A stretch of DNA of 64,000 nt, from positions 62,001 to 126,000 of the forward strand of contig NZ_BJCL01000009.1 of assembly GCF_005403045.1 (NCBI RefSeq). The letters are read 5' to 3'. Source of the stretch: Pseudaquabacterium pictum. GTDB taxonomy: Bacteria; Pseudomonadota; Gammaproteobacteria; Burkholderiales; Burkholderiaceae_C. A model generated the notes under the pieces. The model saw nothing but the letters and a program-made list of their open reading frames with translations, was not told the origin of the DNA and made no database searches. The stretch's first letter is position 1. Each line of letters starts with the position of its first letter. Below are positions 7,989 through 18,174 of this stretch, piece after piece. The translations under genes were made by a program, and so were the position numbers.

Positions 7989-9872
7989 TCAGGCCGCCAG
8001 CAGCTTGGTGACCCGGGCGACGTAGGCCGCCGGGTCATCGAGCTGGCCGCCTTCGGCCAGCAGGGCCTGGTCGAACAGGATGTTGGCCAGGTCGTCAAAG
8101 CGGGCGTCGTCGGTCGCCAGCTTCTTCACCAGCGCATGCTCGGCGTTCACTTCCAGGATCGGCTGGCTCTTGGGCGCCGACTGGCCGGCCTGCTTCAGCA
8201 TGCGGGCCAGGTGGCCGCTCATGTCGCCCTCGTCCACCACCAGACAGGCGGGTGAATCGACCAGGCGGGTGGTCACGCGCACGTCCTTGGCGCGGTCCTT
8301 CAACACGTCCTTCAGCTTGTCCAGCGTCGGCTTGAAACCTTCGGCCACCGCTTCGGCGGCCTTCTTCTCGTCGTCGTCGAGCAGCTTGTCGAGGTCGACC
8401 GCGCCCTTGGCCACGCTCTGCAGTTCCTTGCCTTCGAACTCGTACAGGTGGCTCAGCATCCACTCGTCGACACGGTCGACCAGCAGCAGCACCTCGATGC
8501 CCTTCTTCTTGAAGATCTCCAGCTGCGGGCTGGCCTTGGCGGCGGCAAGGCTGTCGGCGGCGATGACGTAGATCTTGTCCTGGCAGTCCTTCATGCGCGC
8601 CACATAGTCGGCGAAGGACACGCCTTCATCCGCCTGCGTGCTGGCGAAGCGGAACAGCTTGGCCAGGCGCTCGCGGTTGGCGAAGTCTTCGCCGATGCCT
8701 TCCTTCAGCACCGCGCCGAACTCCGTCCAGAACGCCAGGTACTTGGCCTTGTCGTCGGCGCTCTCGCTGTCGGCCAGGCTCTCCAGCATGCCCAGCACGC
8801 GCTTGGTGCTGCCTTCGCGGATGGCCTTCACGTCGCGGCTTTCCTGCAGCAGCTCGCGGCTGACGTTCAGCGGCAGGTCGGCCGAGTCGATCACGCCCTT
8901 GACGAAACGCAGGTACACCGGCATCAGCGCCTCGGCGTCGTCCATGATGAAGACGCGCTTGACGTACAGCTTCACGCCGCCGCGCTTGTCGCGGTTCCAC
9001 AGGTCGAACGGCGCCTTCTTCGGGATGTAGAGCAGCTGGGTGTACTCGCTGCGGCCTTCCACCCGGTTGTGGGTGTAGGCCAGCGGCGCTTCCTGGTCGT
9101 AGCTGATCTGCTTGTAGAAATCCTGGTACTCGGTGTCGGTGATGTCGCTCTTGCTGCGGGCCCACAGCGCCGCCGCCTTGTTCACCGTCTCCCAGTCGTC
9201 CTGCTTGACCTGCTTGCTGGTCTCCTGGTCCCACTCTTCCTTCTGCATCAGGATGGGCAGGGAGATGTGGTCGGAGTACTTGCTGATGATGGACTTCAGC
9301 TTCCAGGTGCTGAGGAACTCGGTTTCCTCATCGCGCAGGTGCAGGATGACATCGGTGCCGCGGGTGGCGCGGGTGATGGTCTCCAGCTCGTACTCGCCGG
9401 TGCCCTCGCTGCTCCAGCGCACGCCCTCGGTTTCCGGCGCGCCGGCGCGGCGGGTTTCCACGGTGATGCGGTCGGCCACGATGAAGCCGCTGTAGAAGCC
9501 CACGCCGAACTGGCCGATCAGGTTGGCGTCCTTCTTCTGGTCGCCTTCGAGCTTGGCCATGAATTCACGCGTGCCGCTCTTGGCAATGGTACCCAGGTGG
9601 GCAGCGGCTTCCTCGGCGCTCATGCCGATGCCGTTGTCGCGGATGGTGATGGTCTTGGCCTCGGCGTCGAACAGCACCCGCACTTCCAGGTTGGGCTGGT
9701 CCTCGTACAGCGCGTTGTTGTCCAGCGCCTCGAAGCGCAGCTTGTCGCAGGCGTCGCTGGCGTTGCTGACCAACTCACGCAGGAAGATCTCCTTGTTGCT
9801 GTACAGCGAGTGGGTGACGAGGTGCAGGATCTGCTTGACTTCGGCCTGGAAGGCGTGGGTTTGCTTGGTCAT
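7989..9872 (-). CDS. htpG: Molecular chaperone HtpG (bacterial Hsp90)
   Basis: A 627-residue ATP-dependent chaperone (E. coli 624). The GHKL ATPase domain is complete: [17 protein letters not shown] with the catalytic Glu, [18 protein letters not shown] and [12 protein letters not shown]. The middle domain contains the conserved [11 protein letters not shown]. The C-terminal dimerisation domain ends at LLAA. The start ATG at 9872 is chosen because [13 protein letters not shown] is the standard N-terminus; the frame stays open further upstream but with non-conserved sequence. A sigma-32-type promoter lies 67-91 bases upstream. Confidence 0.98.
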   Translation of the reverse strand: MTKQTHAFQAEVKQILHLVTHSLYSNKEIFLRELVSNASDACDKLRFEALDNNALYEDQPNLEVRVLFDAEAKTITIRDNGIGMSAEEAAAHLGTIAKSGTREFMAKLEGDQKKDANLIGQFGVGFYSGFIVADRITVETRRAGAPETEGVRWSSEGTGEYELETITRATRGTDVILHLRDEETEFLSTWKLKSIISKYSDHISLPILMQKEEWDQETSKQVKQDDWETVNKAAALWARSKSDITDTEYQDFYKQISYDQEAPLAYTHNRVEGRSEYTQLLYIPKKAPFDLWNRDKRGGVKLYVKRVFIMDDAEALMPVYLRFVKGVIDSADLPLNVSRELLQESRDVKAIREGSTKRVLGMLESLADSESADDKAKYLAFWTEFGAVLKEGIGEDFANRERLAKLFRFASTQADEGVSFADYVARMKDCQDKIYVIAADSLAAAKASPQLEIFKKKGIEVLLLVDRVDEWMLSHLYEFEGKELQSVAKGAVDLDKLLDDDEKKAAEAVAEGFKPTLDKLKDVLKDRAKDVRVTTRLVDSPACLVVDEGDMSGHLARMLKQAGQSAPKSQPILEVNAEHALVKKLATDDARFDDLANILFDQALLAEGGQLDDPAAYVARVTKLLAA

Positions 9873-9908
9873 GGAGCGGTCTCGGTGTTGTTCGACAAGG
9901 GGGCGGGC

Positions 9909-9924
9909 GGCGCCTGCTGGCGCC
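9909..9924 (-). other. Hairpin in the htpG 5' untranslated region
   Basis: GGCGCC - TGCT - GGCGCC forms a perfect 6-bp stem with a 4-base loop between the predicted transcription start and the htpG ATG. It has no following T-run, so it is not a terminator. It could stabilise the leader or affect translation with temperature; this is inference. Confidence 0.4.
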
Positions 9925-9938
9925 CTGCGCCGGGCAGC

Positions 9939-9963
9939 TTGGGGCTGTGCAGCCGGTTTCAAG
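9939..9963 (-). promoter_or_regulatory. Sigma-32 heat-shock promoter of htpG
   Basis: On the minus strand the -35 element CTTGAA (9958-9963, followed by a further A) is separated by exactly 13 bases from CCCCAA (9939-9944). This agrees with the RpoH consensus CTTGAAA-N(11-15)-CCCCAT and is the expected control for htpG. The predicted start point is near 9930, leaving a leader of about 57 bases. Confidence 0.8.
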
Positions 9964-9991
9964 GCCCCGCCAGGGCGGGCATGATGCCGCG

Positions 9992-10798
9992 ATGCGCAAC
10001 ACCGCCTCCGTCGCCGATGCCTTGCTGGGCGCCATCACCACCGGCCTGGGCGCCGGCCCGGCGCCGCGCGTGCGGGCCATCCACCTGCCGCCGGTGCCCT
10101 GGACGGGCACCAAGGCCGGCGAATTCGCCGCGGTGGAGTTGGACAGCGGCGCCATCGGCCTGAGCTATGTGCTGCTGGACGACACCCTGGCCGCGCTGGC
10201 CGGCCTGGACGGCGCCCGCCTGGTGGGCCGCGACGCGCTGGCCCTGGCCCGCCTGTGGCGCGACGGCCACGGCGCCGAGCGCACCCTGGGCTTTGCCGCG
10301 GTGAATGCGCTCAGCCGCCACCTGCTGGACCAGGCCGGCACCGTGCCGCCCACCGCCACCGATTCCATCGGCGGCCTGGTACCCACCGCGGGTGAGCGCA
10401 TCGGCATGGTCGGCTTCTTCCCGCCGCTGGTGCGGCAGATCGCCGGCACCGGCGCCCGGCTGACGGTGGTGGAACTGCGCGCCGACCTGGCCGGCGCCCA
10501 CCCGGGCTTCGAGGTCACGCTGGACCCGGCCGCGCTGCAGGCCTGCCCGCAGGTGCTGGTGACCAGCACCGTGCTGCTGAACGACAGCCTGGATGCCATG
10601 CTGGCCCACTGCCGCGGCGCCCGGGCGGTGGCCATGGTCGGCCCCGGTGCCGGCTGCCTGCCGCAGCCGCTGTTCGACCGCGGCATCACCGCACTGGGCG
10701 GCACCTGGGTCGAGGACGGCCCGGCGCTGACCGCCGCGCTGCGCAGCGGTGCACCCTGGAGCGGTTTCGCCCGCAAGGTGCTGTGGCGCCGCCCCTGA
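9992..10798 (+). CDS. DUF364/DUF4213 putative heavy-metal chelation protein
   Basis: A 268-residue cytoplasmic protein. The N-terminal part has the DUF4213-like fold, including [14 protein letters not shown]. The C-terminal part is the Rossmann-like DUF364 domain with [15 protein letters not shown] (residues about 133-147), [14 protein letters not shown] and [19 protein letters not shown]. The family has been suggested to chelate metals or act in cobalamin or molybdenum metabolism but is not firmly characterised. It is divergent from htpG across 119 bases. A molybdenum hydroxylase operon lies 4.4 kb downstream on the other strand; a link is possible but unproven. Confidence 0.8.
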   Translation: MRNTASVADALLGAITTGLGAGPAPRVRAIHLPPVPWTGTKAGEFAAVELDSGAIGLSYVLLDDTLAALAGLDGARLVGRDALALARLWRDGHGAERTLGFAAVNALSRHLLDQAGTVPPTATDSIGGLVPTAGERIGMVGFFPPLVRQIAGTGARLTVVELRADLAGAHPGFEVTLDPAALQACPQVLVTSTVLLNDSLDAMLAHCRGARAVAMVGPGAGCLPQPLFDRGITALGGTWVEDGPALTAALRSGAPWSGFARKVLWRRP

Positions 10799-10887
10799 CA
10801 CCGCGTCCTTGACCTTGGGCACCAGGCCGCCCGGACGGCCGTGGCATGCTCAGGATCCCCTGATCCGGCATTCCGCCCGCTGCTTCC

Positions 10888-12171
10888 ATGGCCGACGCGC
10901 CCGCTGCCTCCGCATCCCCCGCCACCGCACCGCCCGGCCTGGCCGCGCTGCGCATCGACCGCAGCGCCGCACCGCTGCAGCGCCGCCGCCGGCGCTGGCC
11001 CTGGGTCTTGGCAGCGCTGGTGGTGGCCGGCGCCGCCGCGCTGGCGCTGATGCCGCGCAAGACGGCGGTGCAGACCACCGCGGTGCTGGCGGCCTACCCG
11101 TCGCAGCAGTACGCCGAGCTCACCGCCTCGGGTTACGTGGTGGCGCAGCGCCGCGCGGCCGTGGCCAGCAAAGGCACCGGCCGGCTGGTGGAGCTGAACG
11201 TGCGCGAAGGCAGTCTGGTGAAACAGGGTGACCTGATCGGCCGGCTGGACGCCAGCGATGTGCAGGCGGCCATCGGCGCCACCCAGGCCGGTGTGGCCCA
11301 GGCCCAGGCCGCCCGCGCCCAGGCCGAGGCGGCACTGGGCCAGGCCCGCGCCGAGCTGGCCAATGCCGAGGTGGAACTGCAGCGCCAGCAGGCCCTGCAG
11401 GGCCAGGGCTTCATCTCGGCCCAGGCGGTGGATGCGGCAGTGCGGCGGCTGGCGGTGGCCCGCTCGGCGCTGGCCACCCAGCAGGCGGCGGTGGCCACCG
11501 CCCAGGCCGCCATCGCCCAAAGCCAGGCCCAGGTGCGGGTGCAGCAGGTGAACCAGGCCAACACCGAGATCCGCGCACCCTTCGACGGCGTGGTGCTGGT
11601 GAAGAACGCCAACGTGGGCGACATGATCACGCCGTTCTCCAGCGCCAGCGGCACCTCGGGCGCGGTGGTGACCATGGCCGACCTGCGCACGCTGGAGGTG
11701 GAGGCCGACGTCAGCGAGAGCAATGTGGCCAGGATCAAGCCGGAGCAGCCGGTCGAGATCACGCTGGATGCCCTGCCCGACCAGCGCTGGCGCGGCAATG
11801 TGTCGCGCATCGTGCCCACGGTCGACCGGGCCAAGGCCACGGTGATGACCAAGATCCGCTTCGAGGCGCTGGACCCGCGCATCCTGCCGGAGATGAGCGC
11901 CAAGGTCAGCTTCCTGTCGCGCCCGGCCACCGCCGAGGACCAGAAGCCGGTGATCGCGCTGAACCCCAAGGCGGTGGTGCAGCGGGATGGCAAGCCGGTG
12001 GTCTTTCGCCTGAGCGGCGACACGGTGGAGCAGGTGCCCGTCACCCTGGGCCGCCCGATCGGCGACCTGCAGGAAGTGACCGGCGGCACGCTGAAATCCG
12101 GCGAGCGGGTGGTGCTGGCGCCCGATGCCAAGCTGGCGGCCGGCGCGCAGGTGACGGTCACCGCCAAATGA
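10888..12171 (+). CDS. HlyD/MacA-type periplasmic adaptor subunit
   Basis: A 427-residue membrane fusion protein: cytoplasmic N-terminus, one membrane span (about residues 35-53, WVLAALVVAGAAALALM), lipoyl/biotinyl-like half motifs around the long Ala/Gln-rich coiled-coil hairpin (about 125-225), EIRAPFDGVVLVKNANVGD closing the lipoyl domain, and a beta-barrel region. It is the first gene of a four-gene operon with an ABC ATPase and two FtsX-type permeases, matching MacA in a MacAB-like tripartite exporter. Its stop overlaps the next start (ATGA). Substrate unknown; an outer-membrane TolC partner is not encoded here. Confidence 0.92.
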   Translation: MADAPAASASPATAPPGLAALRIDRSAAPLQRRRRRWPWVLAALVVAGAAALALMPRKTAVQTTAVLAAYPSQQYAELTASGYVVAQRRAAVASKGTGRLVELNVREGSLVKQGDLIGRLDASDVQAAIGATQAGVAQAQAARAQAEAALGQARAELANAEVELQRQQALQGQGFISAQAVDAAVRRLAVARSALATQQAAVATAQAAIAQSQAQVRVQQVNQANTEIRAPFDGVVLVKNANVGDMITPFSSASGTSGAVVTMADLRTLEVEADVSESNVARIKPEQPVEITLDALPDQRWRGNVSRIVPTVDRAKATVMTKIRFEALDPRILPEMSAKVSFLSRPATAEDQKPVIALNPKAVVQRDGKPVVFRLSGDTVEQVPVTLGRPIGDLQEVTGGTLKSGERVVLAPDAKLAAGAQVTVTAK

Positions 12172-12854
12172 CACCCCTCATCCGCATCAGCCACCTCAGC
12201 AAGGGCTATGTGCGCGGCGGCCAGGCCATCCCGGTGCTGCTGGACATCGAGCTCGACGTGATGCAGGGTGAATTCGTCGCGCTGATGGGCCCCAGCGGCT
12301 CGGGCAAGAGCACGCTGCTGAACCTGATCGCCGGCATCGACAAGCCCAGCAGCGGCCGCATTCAGATCGCCGGCACCGACATCGCCCGGCTGGGCGAAGG
12401 CGCGCTGGCCGACTGGCGCGCCGCCAACGTCGGCTTCATCTTCCAGTTCTACAACCTGCTGCCGGTGCTGAGCGCCTTCGACAACGTGGAGCTGCCGCTG
12501 CTGCTGACCGGCCTGTCGGCCCGCGAGCGCCACCAGCGCGTGGCCCAGGTGCTGAACCTGGTCGGCCTGAACGACCGCGCCGACCACTACCCCAACGAGC
12601 TGTCGGGCGGCCAGCAGCAGCGGGTGGCCATCGCCCGCGCGCTGGTGACCGACCCGGCGCTCATCGTGGCCGACGAGCCCACCGGCGACCTCGACCGCAC
12701 CACCGGTGAAGAGGTGCTGGCTCTGCTGGACGCGCTGGTGCAGCAGCTGGGCAAAACCATCGTGATGGTGACGCACGACCCCAAGGCCGCGGCCCGCGCG
12801 GGGCGCATCGTCCACCTGGAAAAGGGCGTGCTGGTGAACGACCAGCCGGCATGA
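12168..12854 (+). CDS. ABC transporter ATP-binding protein (MacB/LolD type)
   Basis: A 228-residue ATPase with Walker [10 protein letters not shown] (41-49), the Q-loop in [15 protein letters not shown], signature [15 protein letters not shown] (144-158), Walker [13 protein letters not shown] (164-175) and H-loop MVTHDP. These are the features of the MacB/LolD/FtsE group, which pair with FtsX-fold permeases and drive mechanotransmission rather than direct transport. Here the permeases are separate polypeptides encoded next door. Starts inside the stop of the adaptor gene and is separated from the permease start by a single base. Confidence 0.96.
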   Translation: MTPLIRISHLSKGYVRGGQAIPVLLDIELDVMQGEFVALMGPSGSGKSTLLNLIAGIDKPSSGRIQIAGTDIARLGEGALADWRAANVGFIFQFYNLLPVLSAFDNVELPLLLTGLSARERHQRVAQVLNLVGLNDRADHYPNELSGGQQQRVAIARALVTDPALIVADEPTGDLDRTTGEEVLALLDALVQQLGKTIVMVTHDPKAAARAGRIVHLEKGVLVNDQPA

Positions 12855-12855
12855 C

Positions 12856-14013
12856 GTGTTTTTGCTGAAGCTGCTGCTGAAGAACGCCTTCCGCCACAAG
12901 CTGCGCACCGGCCTGACGGTGCTGGGCCTGGTGGTGGCGATCTGCGCCTTCGGCCTGCTGCGCACCATCGTCGACGCCTGGTATGCCGGCGTCGAGGGCA
13001 GCAGCAGCACAAGGCTGATCGTGCGCAGCAACATCTCGCTGACCTTTCCGCTGCCGCTGAACTATGCGCAGCGCCTGCGCGGGCTGGAGGGCGTGCGCCA
13101 GGTCAGCTGGTCGAACTGGTTCGGCGGCGTGTACATCACCGAGCGCAACTTCTTTCCGCAGTTCGCGGTCGACCCGGCCACCTACCTGCCGCTGTACCCC
13201 GAGTACAAGATCCCCGACGCCGAGCGCAACGCCTTCCTGCGCGACCGGCAGGGCGTGCTGGTCGGCCGCAAGCTGGCGGACAAGTTCGGCTGGAAGGTGG
13301 GCGACCAGATCCCGCTGCGCGGCACCATCTACCCCGGCACCTGGACCTTCACGCTGCGCGGCATCTGGGACGGCGCCGACGCCAAGACCGACGAGAGCCA
13401 GCTGCTGATGCACTGGGCCTACATCAACGAGAGCATCCGCCAGCGCTTCAAGGGCCGCGGCGACGTGGTGGGCGTCTACATCGTCGGCATCGACGACCCG
13501 AACAACGCCGCCGCGGTGGGCCAGCGCATCGACAAGCAGTTCGCCAACTCGCTGGCCGAGACCATGACCGAGACCGAGGCGGCGTTCCAGCTCAGCTTCG
13601 TGTCGATGAGCGAGGCCATCCTGGTGGCGGTGCAGGCGGTGAGCCTGATCATCGTGGTCATCATCATGGCGGTGATGGCCAACACCATGACCATGACCGC
13701 CCGCGAGCGCCTTGCCGAATACGCCACGCTGAAGGCGCTGGGCTTTCCACCCGGCTTCGTGGTGCGGCTGCTGCTGGGCGAAAGCCTGCTCATTGCCGCG
13801 ATCGGCGGCGTGGCCGGGCTGCTGCTGACCTGGCCGCTGGCAGCCGCCTTCCGCAGTGCGGCGGGCACGCTGTTCCCGATCTTCCAGGTGTCGGCGCTGA
13901 CGATGGCGCTGCAGTTGGTGGCTGCCCTCATCGTCGGCCTCGTCGCCGCGGCCTGGCCGGCCTGGCGCATGGGGCGCATCGACATCGTCAACGGCCTGCG
14001 CCACGTCGGATGA
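12856..14013 (+). CDS. FtsX-family ABC transporter permease (first copy)
   Basis: A 385-residue permease with a GTG start one base after the ATPase stop. It has the FtsX/MacB layout: an N-terminal helix (about 16-36, [20 protein letters not shown]), a large periplasmic MacB-PCD-like domain (about 37-250), then three helices near residues 255-285, 305-330 and 345-375, with the cytoplasmic [14 protein letters not shown] loop that contacts the ATPase. The second permease follows after seven bases, so the transporter is probably a heterodimer of the two. Confidence 0.93.
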   Translation: MFLLKLLLKNAFRHKLRTGLTVLGLVVAICAFGLLRTIVDAWYAGVEGSSSTRLIVRSNISLTFPLPLNYAQRLRGLEGVRQVSWSNWFGGVYITERNFFPQFAVDPATYLPLYPEYKIPDAERNAFLRDRQGVLVGRKLADKFGWKVGDQIPLRGTIYPGTWTFTLRGIWDGADAKTDESQLLMHWAYINESIRQRFKGRGDVVGVYIVGIDDPNNAAAVGQRIDKQFANSLAETMTETEAAFQLSFVSMSEAILVAVQAVSLIIVVIIMAVMANTMTMTARERLAEYATLKALGFPPGFVVRLLLGESLLIAAIGGVAGLLLTWPLAAAFRSAAGTLFPIFQVSALTMALQLVAALIVGLVAAAWPAWRMGRIDIVNGLRHVG

Positions 14014-14020
14014 CCCGCCG

Positions 14021-15190
14021 ATGAAAGCAGTGCCACTGGCCTACATCGCCCGCAACCTGTGGGTGCGGCGTGTCACCACGCTGCTGACGGCCGGCGGCAT
14101 GGCGCTGGTGGTCTATGTCTTCGCCACCGTGCTGATGATGAGCGAGGGCATCCGCAGCACCCTGGTGGCCACCGGCCAGGCCGACAACGTGATGGTGCTG
14201 CGCCAGGGTGCCGGTGCCGAGATCAACAGCGCCATCGAGCGTGGCCAGGCGGCCATCCTGTCCACCCTGCCCGGCATCGCCACCGATGCGCTGGGCCGTC
14301 CGCTGCTCAGTGCAGAGCCTGTGGTGCTGATCAACCTGCCCAAGCGCAGCAACGGCAAGCCGAGCAACGTGACGGTGCGCGGCACCTCCGAGACCGGCCT
14401 GCAGCTGCGGCCGGGCGTGCGCATCGTCGAGGGCCGCATGTTCCGCCCCGGCACCAGCGAGATCGTGGTCGGCCGCAGCACCGCCGACGGCTTTGCCGGC
14501 GTGGACGTCGGCGCCAGCCTGCGCTTTGCCGGGCGCGACTGGCTGATCGTCGGCCGCCACGACTCGGGCCGCAGCGGCTTCGATTCCGAGATCTGGGGCG
14601 ACGCCGAGCAGATGGCCCAGGCCTTCCGCCGCACGGTGTTCTCCATCGTCGTCTTCCGCCTGGCCGATGCCAGCCTGTACGACAGCGTGAAGGAGCGCAT
14701 CGACGCCGACCCGCGGCTGAAGCTGGAGGCCAAGCCCGAGATCCGCTTCTATGCCGAGCAGAGCGAGGCACTGGCCACCTTCATCAACATCCTGGGGCTG
14801 AGCCTGGCGGTGATCTTCTCGATCGGCGCGGTGGTGGGCGCGATGATCACCATGTTCGCCGCCGTGGCGCAGCGCACCGGCGAGATCGGCACGCTGCGGG
14901 CGCTGGGCTTTCGCCGCGGTGCGGTGCTGGCGGCGTTCCTCGTGGAGAGCCTGCTGCTGTCGGCCATCGGCGGTGTGCTGGGCCTGGCCGCGGCCAGCGC
15001 GATGCAGGCGGTGGATGTGTCGACCACCAACTTCCAGACCTTCGCCGAACTGGCCTTCCGCTTCGTGCTGACGCCCACCATCGCGGGGCAGGCGCTGGCC
15101 TTTGCGCTGGCGATGGGGGTGGTGGGCGGCTTCATCCCCGCCTGGCGGGCGGCGCGGCTGCAGATCGTCGACTGCCTGCGGGCCGCCTGA
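14021..15190 (+). CDS. FtsX-family ABC transporter permease (second copy)
   Basis: A 389-residue permease, paralogous to its neighbour. N-terminal helix about residues 20-42, periplasmic domain about 43-255, then three C-terminal helices. The coupling segment reads RTGEIGTLRALGFRRG, and the C-terminus ends in the usual PAWRAARLQIVDCLRAA pattern of FtsX proteins. It closes the operon; the hairpin at 15208-15227 lies just downstream and may terminate this transcript weakly as well as the convergent one strongly. Confidence 0.93.
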   Translation: MKAVPLAYIARNLWVRRVTTLLTAGGMALVVYVFATVLMMSEGIRSTLVATGQADNVMVLRQGAGAEINSAIERGQAAILSTLPGIATDALGRPLLSAEPVVLINLPKRSNGKPSNVTVRGTSETGLQLRPGVRIVEGRMFRPGTSEIVVGRSTADGFAGVDVGASLRFAGRDWLIVGRHDSGRSGFDSEIWGDAEQMAQAFRRTVFSIVVFRLADASLYDSVKERIDADPRLKLEAKPEIRFYAEQSEALATFINILGLSLAVIFSIGAVVGAMITMFAAVAQRTGEIGTLRALGFRRGAVLAAFLVESLLLSAIGGVLGLAAASAMQAVDVSTTNFQTFAELAFRFVLTPTIAGQALAFALAMGVVGGFIPAWRAARLQIVDCLRAA

Positions 15191-15202
15191 GGTCCAGGCA
15201 AC

Positions 15203-15227
15203 AAAAAAAGGCGCCCGCAGGCGCCTT
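15203..15227 (-). terminator. Intrinsic terminator for the molybdenum hydroxylase operon
   Basis: AAGGCGCC (15208-15215) and GGCGCCTT (15220-15227) form a perfect 8-bp stem with a CGCA loop. On the minus strand the stem is followed by a run of seven T (complement of 15203-15209), the classic intrinsic terminator shape. On the plus strand it is followed only by TTCTC, so it is a weak terminator there. Confidence 0.85.
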
Positions 15228-15244
15228 CTCGGGAGCAGACCGCG

Positions 15245-17605
15245 TCAGGCCCGGTACGGCGACGGATCGAACTGCTTCAGGTTCAGCGCCCGCCACACCC
15301 GTTCCGCCGTCACCGGCATCTGGATGGCCTCGGCCGCCGCGCCCAGGCCGGCGTGGTCCAGCGCGTCGATCACCGCGTTGACCACCGCCGGCGTGGCGCC
15401 GATGGTGCCCAGTTCACCCACGCCCTTCACGCCCAGGGCGTTGGTCTTGCACGGGATGCTGGTGTCGAACTGGGTCTTGAAGCCGAGGAAGCCGTCGGCG
15501 TGCGGCATGGCGTAGTCCATGAAGCTGGCGCTCTGCAGCTGGCCGGTCTCGCGGTCATAGGCCACCCGCTCGCACAGCGCCTGGCCGATGCCCTGCACTG
15601 CGCCGCCTTCGATCTGGCCTTCGACGATGGTGGGGCTCACCACGCGGCCGATGTCGTTGACCGAGGCATAGGCCACCACGGCCACCTCGCCGGTGGCGGG
15701 GTCGAGTTCCACCTCGCACACATGGCAGCCGTTGGGCCAGGTGGGGCCGGCAGCGGTGGCGCTGTCGGTGGCGGTGATGCGCCCACCCACCTGGCGCGCG
15801 GCCAGCTCGAACAGGCCGATGCCCAGGTCGGTGCCGGCCACGTTGAAGCGGCCCGCCAGGTACTCGATGTCGGCAGCCGGTGCTTCCAGGGCTTCGGCAG
15901 CCAGGGCCTTGGCCTCGTCCACCGTCTTCTTCGATGCCGCGCTGACGGCCGAGCCGCCGGTGAACAGCGAGCGCGAGCCGGCGCTGCCGAAGCCGTTGGC
16001 CCGGTCGGTGTCGCCCTGCAGCACGCGGATGCGGTCGATCGGCACGCCGAACACATCCACCGCCAGCTGGGCATAGCTGGTGGCGATGCCCTGGCCCATG
16101 GCCTGGGTGGCGCTGCCCAGCTCGATGAAGCCATCGGCGGTGATGTTCACGGTCACCGATTCGACCAGCGCATTGCCGCCGGTCCATTCCAGGAAGGTGG
16201 CGATGCCGCGGCCGCGCCGCTTGCCGGCGGCCTCGCTCTGCGCCCGGCGGGCGGCAAAGCCGTCCCAGTCGGCCAGGGCCAGGCCCTGGTCGAGGATCTG
16301 CGGGAACGCGCCGCTGTCATACACCTGGCCCATCGGGTTGGTGTAGGGCATCTGCTCCGGGCGGATCATGTTCTGGCGGCGCAGCGCGGCCGGGTCCATC
16401 TTCAGCTTGCGGGCGGCCGCGTCCATCAGCCGCTCGATCAGGTAGATGGCCTCGGGCCGGCCGGCACCCCGGTAGGCGCCGGTGGGCGTGGTGTTGGTCA
16501 GCACCGCGACGAACTGCTCGTCGATGACCGGGATGTCGTAGATGCTGGTCGACACCCAGGGGCCGATCAGCACCTGGATGGCGATGCCGGTGGCGGTGCC
16601 GTAGGCACCCACGTTGGCATAACCCTTGACGCGCAGCGCCAGCGCCTTGCCGTTGGCGTCCAGCGCCAGTTCGGCCCGGCTGACCACGTCGCGGCCGTGC
16701 ACCGCGCCCAGGAATTCATCGATGCGGTCGGCGCGCCACTTCACCGGGCGCTTCAGCGTCCAGGCGGCATAGCCGATGGCGATGTCCTCGGGGTAGATGC
16801 CGGTCTTCATGCCGAAGCCGCCGCCCACGTCGCCCACCAGCACCCGCACGCCTTCGGGCGTCAGGCCGGGGATGGCATCGGCCAAGCCGCCGCGCACGGC
16901 AGTGGGCATCTGGCTGGACAGGCGCACCACCAGGCGGCCGGCGTCGGGGCCGTCGGCCGGCACCCGGGCCGACACGGCACGCGGCTCGATCGGGCTGGGC
17001 GCCAGGCGCTGGTTGTCCACGTCCACCGACACGGTGTGCGCTGCCGCGGCAAACGCGGCGGCCGTGGCGGCCACGTTGCCGTGCGCCATGCCGGCGGCGA
17101 TGTTGTCGGGCGCGTCGTCACACAGTGCCGGGGCGCCGGGCGCCATCGCATCGAAGGCATTCACCACGGCCGGCAGCTCGTTGTAGTCGACCTGGATGGC
17201 ATCGGCCGCAGCGCGCGCCTGGTCGACGCTGTCGGCCACCACCGCCGCCACCGCCTCGCCGACGAAGCGCACCCGGCCGTGGGCCAGGGCGCGGCGCGGC
17301 GCGGTGGCGCCGGGCTTGCCGTCGGGCCGGGGGAAGGGCACGCCGGCCATCGGCTTGACGCCGGCGGCCGCCAGGTCGGCGCCGGTGTAGACGGCCACCA
17401 CGCCCGGCATGGCCAGGGCGGCGCTGGTGTCGATGCCGGTGATGTCGGCATGGGCGTACGGGCTGCGCAGGAAGACCAGGTGGGTCTGCCCGGGCAGGGT
17501 TTCGTCGTCGGTGTAGCGGCCCTGGCCGGTGACCAGGGCCGGGTCTTCGATGCGGCGGACGGTCTTGCCGCTGCCGAACATGCGGGCTTCCATCGGTGCG
17601 TTCAT
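15245..17605 (-). CDS. Xanthine dehydrogenase/aldehyde oxidase family molybdopterin-binding subunit
   Basis: A 786-residue large subunit of a molybdenum hydroxylase. It has the N-terminal a/b hammerhead domain ([18 protein letters not shown], then [11 protein letters not shown]) and the MoCo domains with [33 protein letters not shown] at the active-site loop, ATQAMGQGI and the catalytic-Glu segment [18 protein letters not shown]. The AYRGAGRP loop, rather than AYxCSFR, argues against CO dehydrogenase. The real substrate is unknown. ATG at 17605 overlaps the stop of the 2Fe-2S subunit (ATGA). No FAD-binding medium subunit is encoded next to it, so electrons either go to a different acceptor or the FAD subunit is elsewhere. 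Confidence 0.93.
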   Translation of the reverse strand: MNAPMEARMFGSGKTVRRIEDPALVTGQGRYTDDETLPGQTHLVFLRSPYAHADITGIDTSAALAMPGVVAVYTGADLAAAGVKPMAGVPFPRPDGKPGATAPRRALAHGRVRFVGEAVAAVVADSVDQARAAADAIQVDYNELPAVVNAFDAMAPGAPALCDDAPDNIAAGMAHGNVAATAAAFAAAAHTVSVDVDNQRLAPSPIEPRAVSARVPADGPDAGRLVVRLSSQMPTAVRGGLADAIPGLTPEGVRVLVGDVGGGFGMKTGIYPEDIAIGYAAWTLKRPVKWRADRIDEFLGAVHGRDVVSRAELALDANGKALALRVKGYANVGAYGTATGIAIQVLIGPWVSTSIYDIPVIDEQFVAVLTNTTPTGAYRGAGRPEAIYLIERLMDAAARKLKMDPAALRRQNMIRPEQMPYTNPMGQVYDSGAFPQILDQGLALADWDGFAARRAQSEAAGKRRGRGIATFLEWTGGNALVESVTVNITADGFIELGSATQAMGQGIATSYAQLAVDVFGVPIDRIRVLQGDTDRANGFGSAGSRSLFTGGSAVSAASKKTVDEAKALAAEALEAPAADIEYLAGRFNVAGTDLGIGLFELAARQVGGRITATDSATAAGPTWPNGCHVCEVELDPATGEVAVVAYASVNDIGRVVSPTIVEGQIEGGAVQGIGQALCERVAYDRETGQLQSASFMDYAMPHADGFLGFKTQFDTSIPCKTNALGVKGVGELGTIGATPAVVNAVIDALDHAGLGAAAEAIQMPVTAERVWRALNLKQFDPSPYRA

Positions 17606-18078
17606 GCGGTGGCTCCTGCCATGGTGGTGGCGGCTTGCTGCACGGCGGCCACGATCTTGACGTACCCGGTGCAGCGGCACAGGTTGCCTTCCAGCGCGTG
17701 CTGCACTTCGGCGTCGGTCGGCTTGGGGTTCTTGGCCAGCAGGCAGGCGCTGGTCATCAGCATGCCGGGGGTGCAGAAGCCGCACTGCAGGCCGTGGCAG
17801 TCCATGAAGGCCTGCTGCAACGGGTGCAACTGCGCATCCTGGGCCAGGCCCTCGACGGTGGTGACGGTCGCGCCCTGGGCCTGCACGGCCAGCAGGCTGC
17901 AGCTCTTGACCGACTCACCATTGACCAGCACGGTGCAGGCGCCGCACTGGGCGGTGTCGCAGCCGGCGTGGGTGCCGGTGAGCGCCAGTGGCCCGCGCAG
18001 CAGGTCGATCAGCAGGGTGGACGGCGCCACGTCGGCGGCAACGGCCTGGCCGTTGACGGTGAGCTTCAAGGGAATCAT
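17602..18078 (-). CDS. (2Fe-2S)-binding small subunit of a molybdenum hydroxylase
   Basis: A 158-residue iron-sulfur subunit with both clusters' ligands: the plant-ferredoxin type site [14 protein letters not shown] plus a later Cys in SVKSCSLLA, and the helical-domain site [10 protein letters not shown] together with NLCRCTGY. It passes electrons from the molybdenum centre of the large subunit. An AGGAGA ribosome binding site lies seven bases before the ATG at 18078. It is the first gene of the two-gene operon; cofactor insertion is probably cytoplasmic, as no Tat signal is present in either subunit. Confidence 0.96.
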   Translation of the reverse strand: MIPLKLTVNGQAVAADVAPSTLLIDLLRGPLALTGTHAGCDTAQCGACTVLVNGESVKSCSLLAVQAQGATVTTVEGLAQDAQLHPLQQAFMDCHGLQCGFCTPGMLMTSACLLAKNPKPTDAEVQHALEGNLCRCTGYVKIVAAVQQAATTMAGATA

Positions 18079-18174
18079 GCACGGTCTCCTGGAGAAAACA
18101 CTTTCCAGGCGATGGTAGCGGCAAGGCGCGGCGCCCGCTGTCCGGGCCGGCCCGAAGCCCCGGCGACCGCGCGC

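Noticed and set aside
10809-10814. TTGACC as a -35 element for the MacAB-like operon
   Set aside because: No -10-like hexamer at 16-19 bases downstream.
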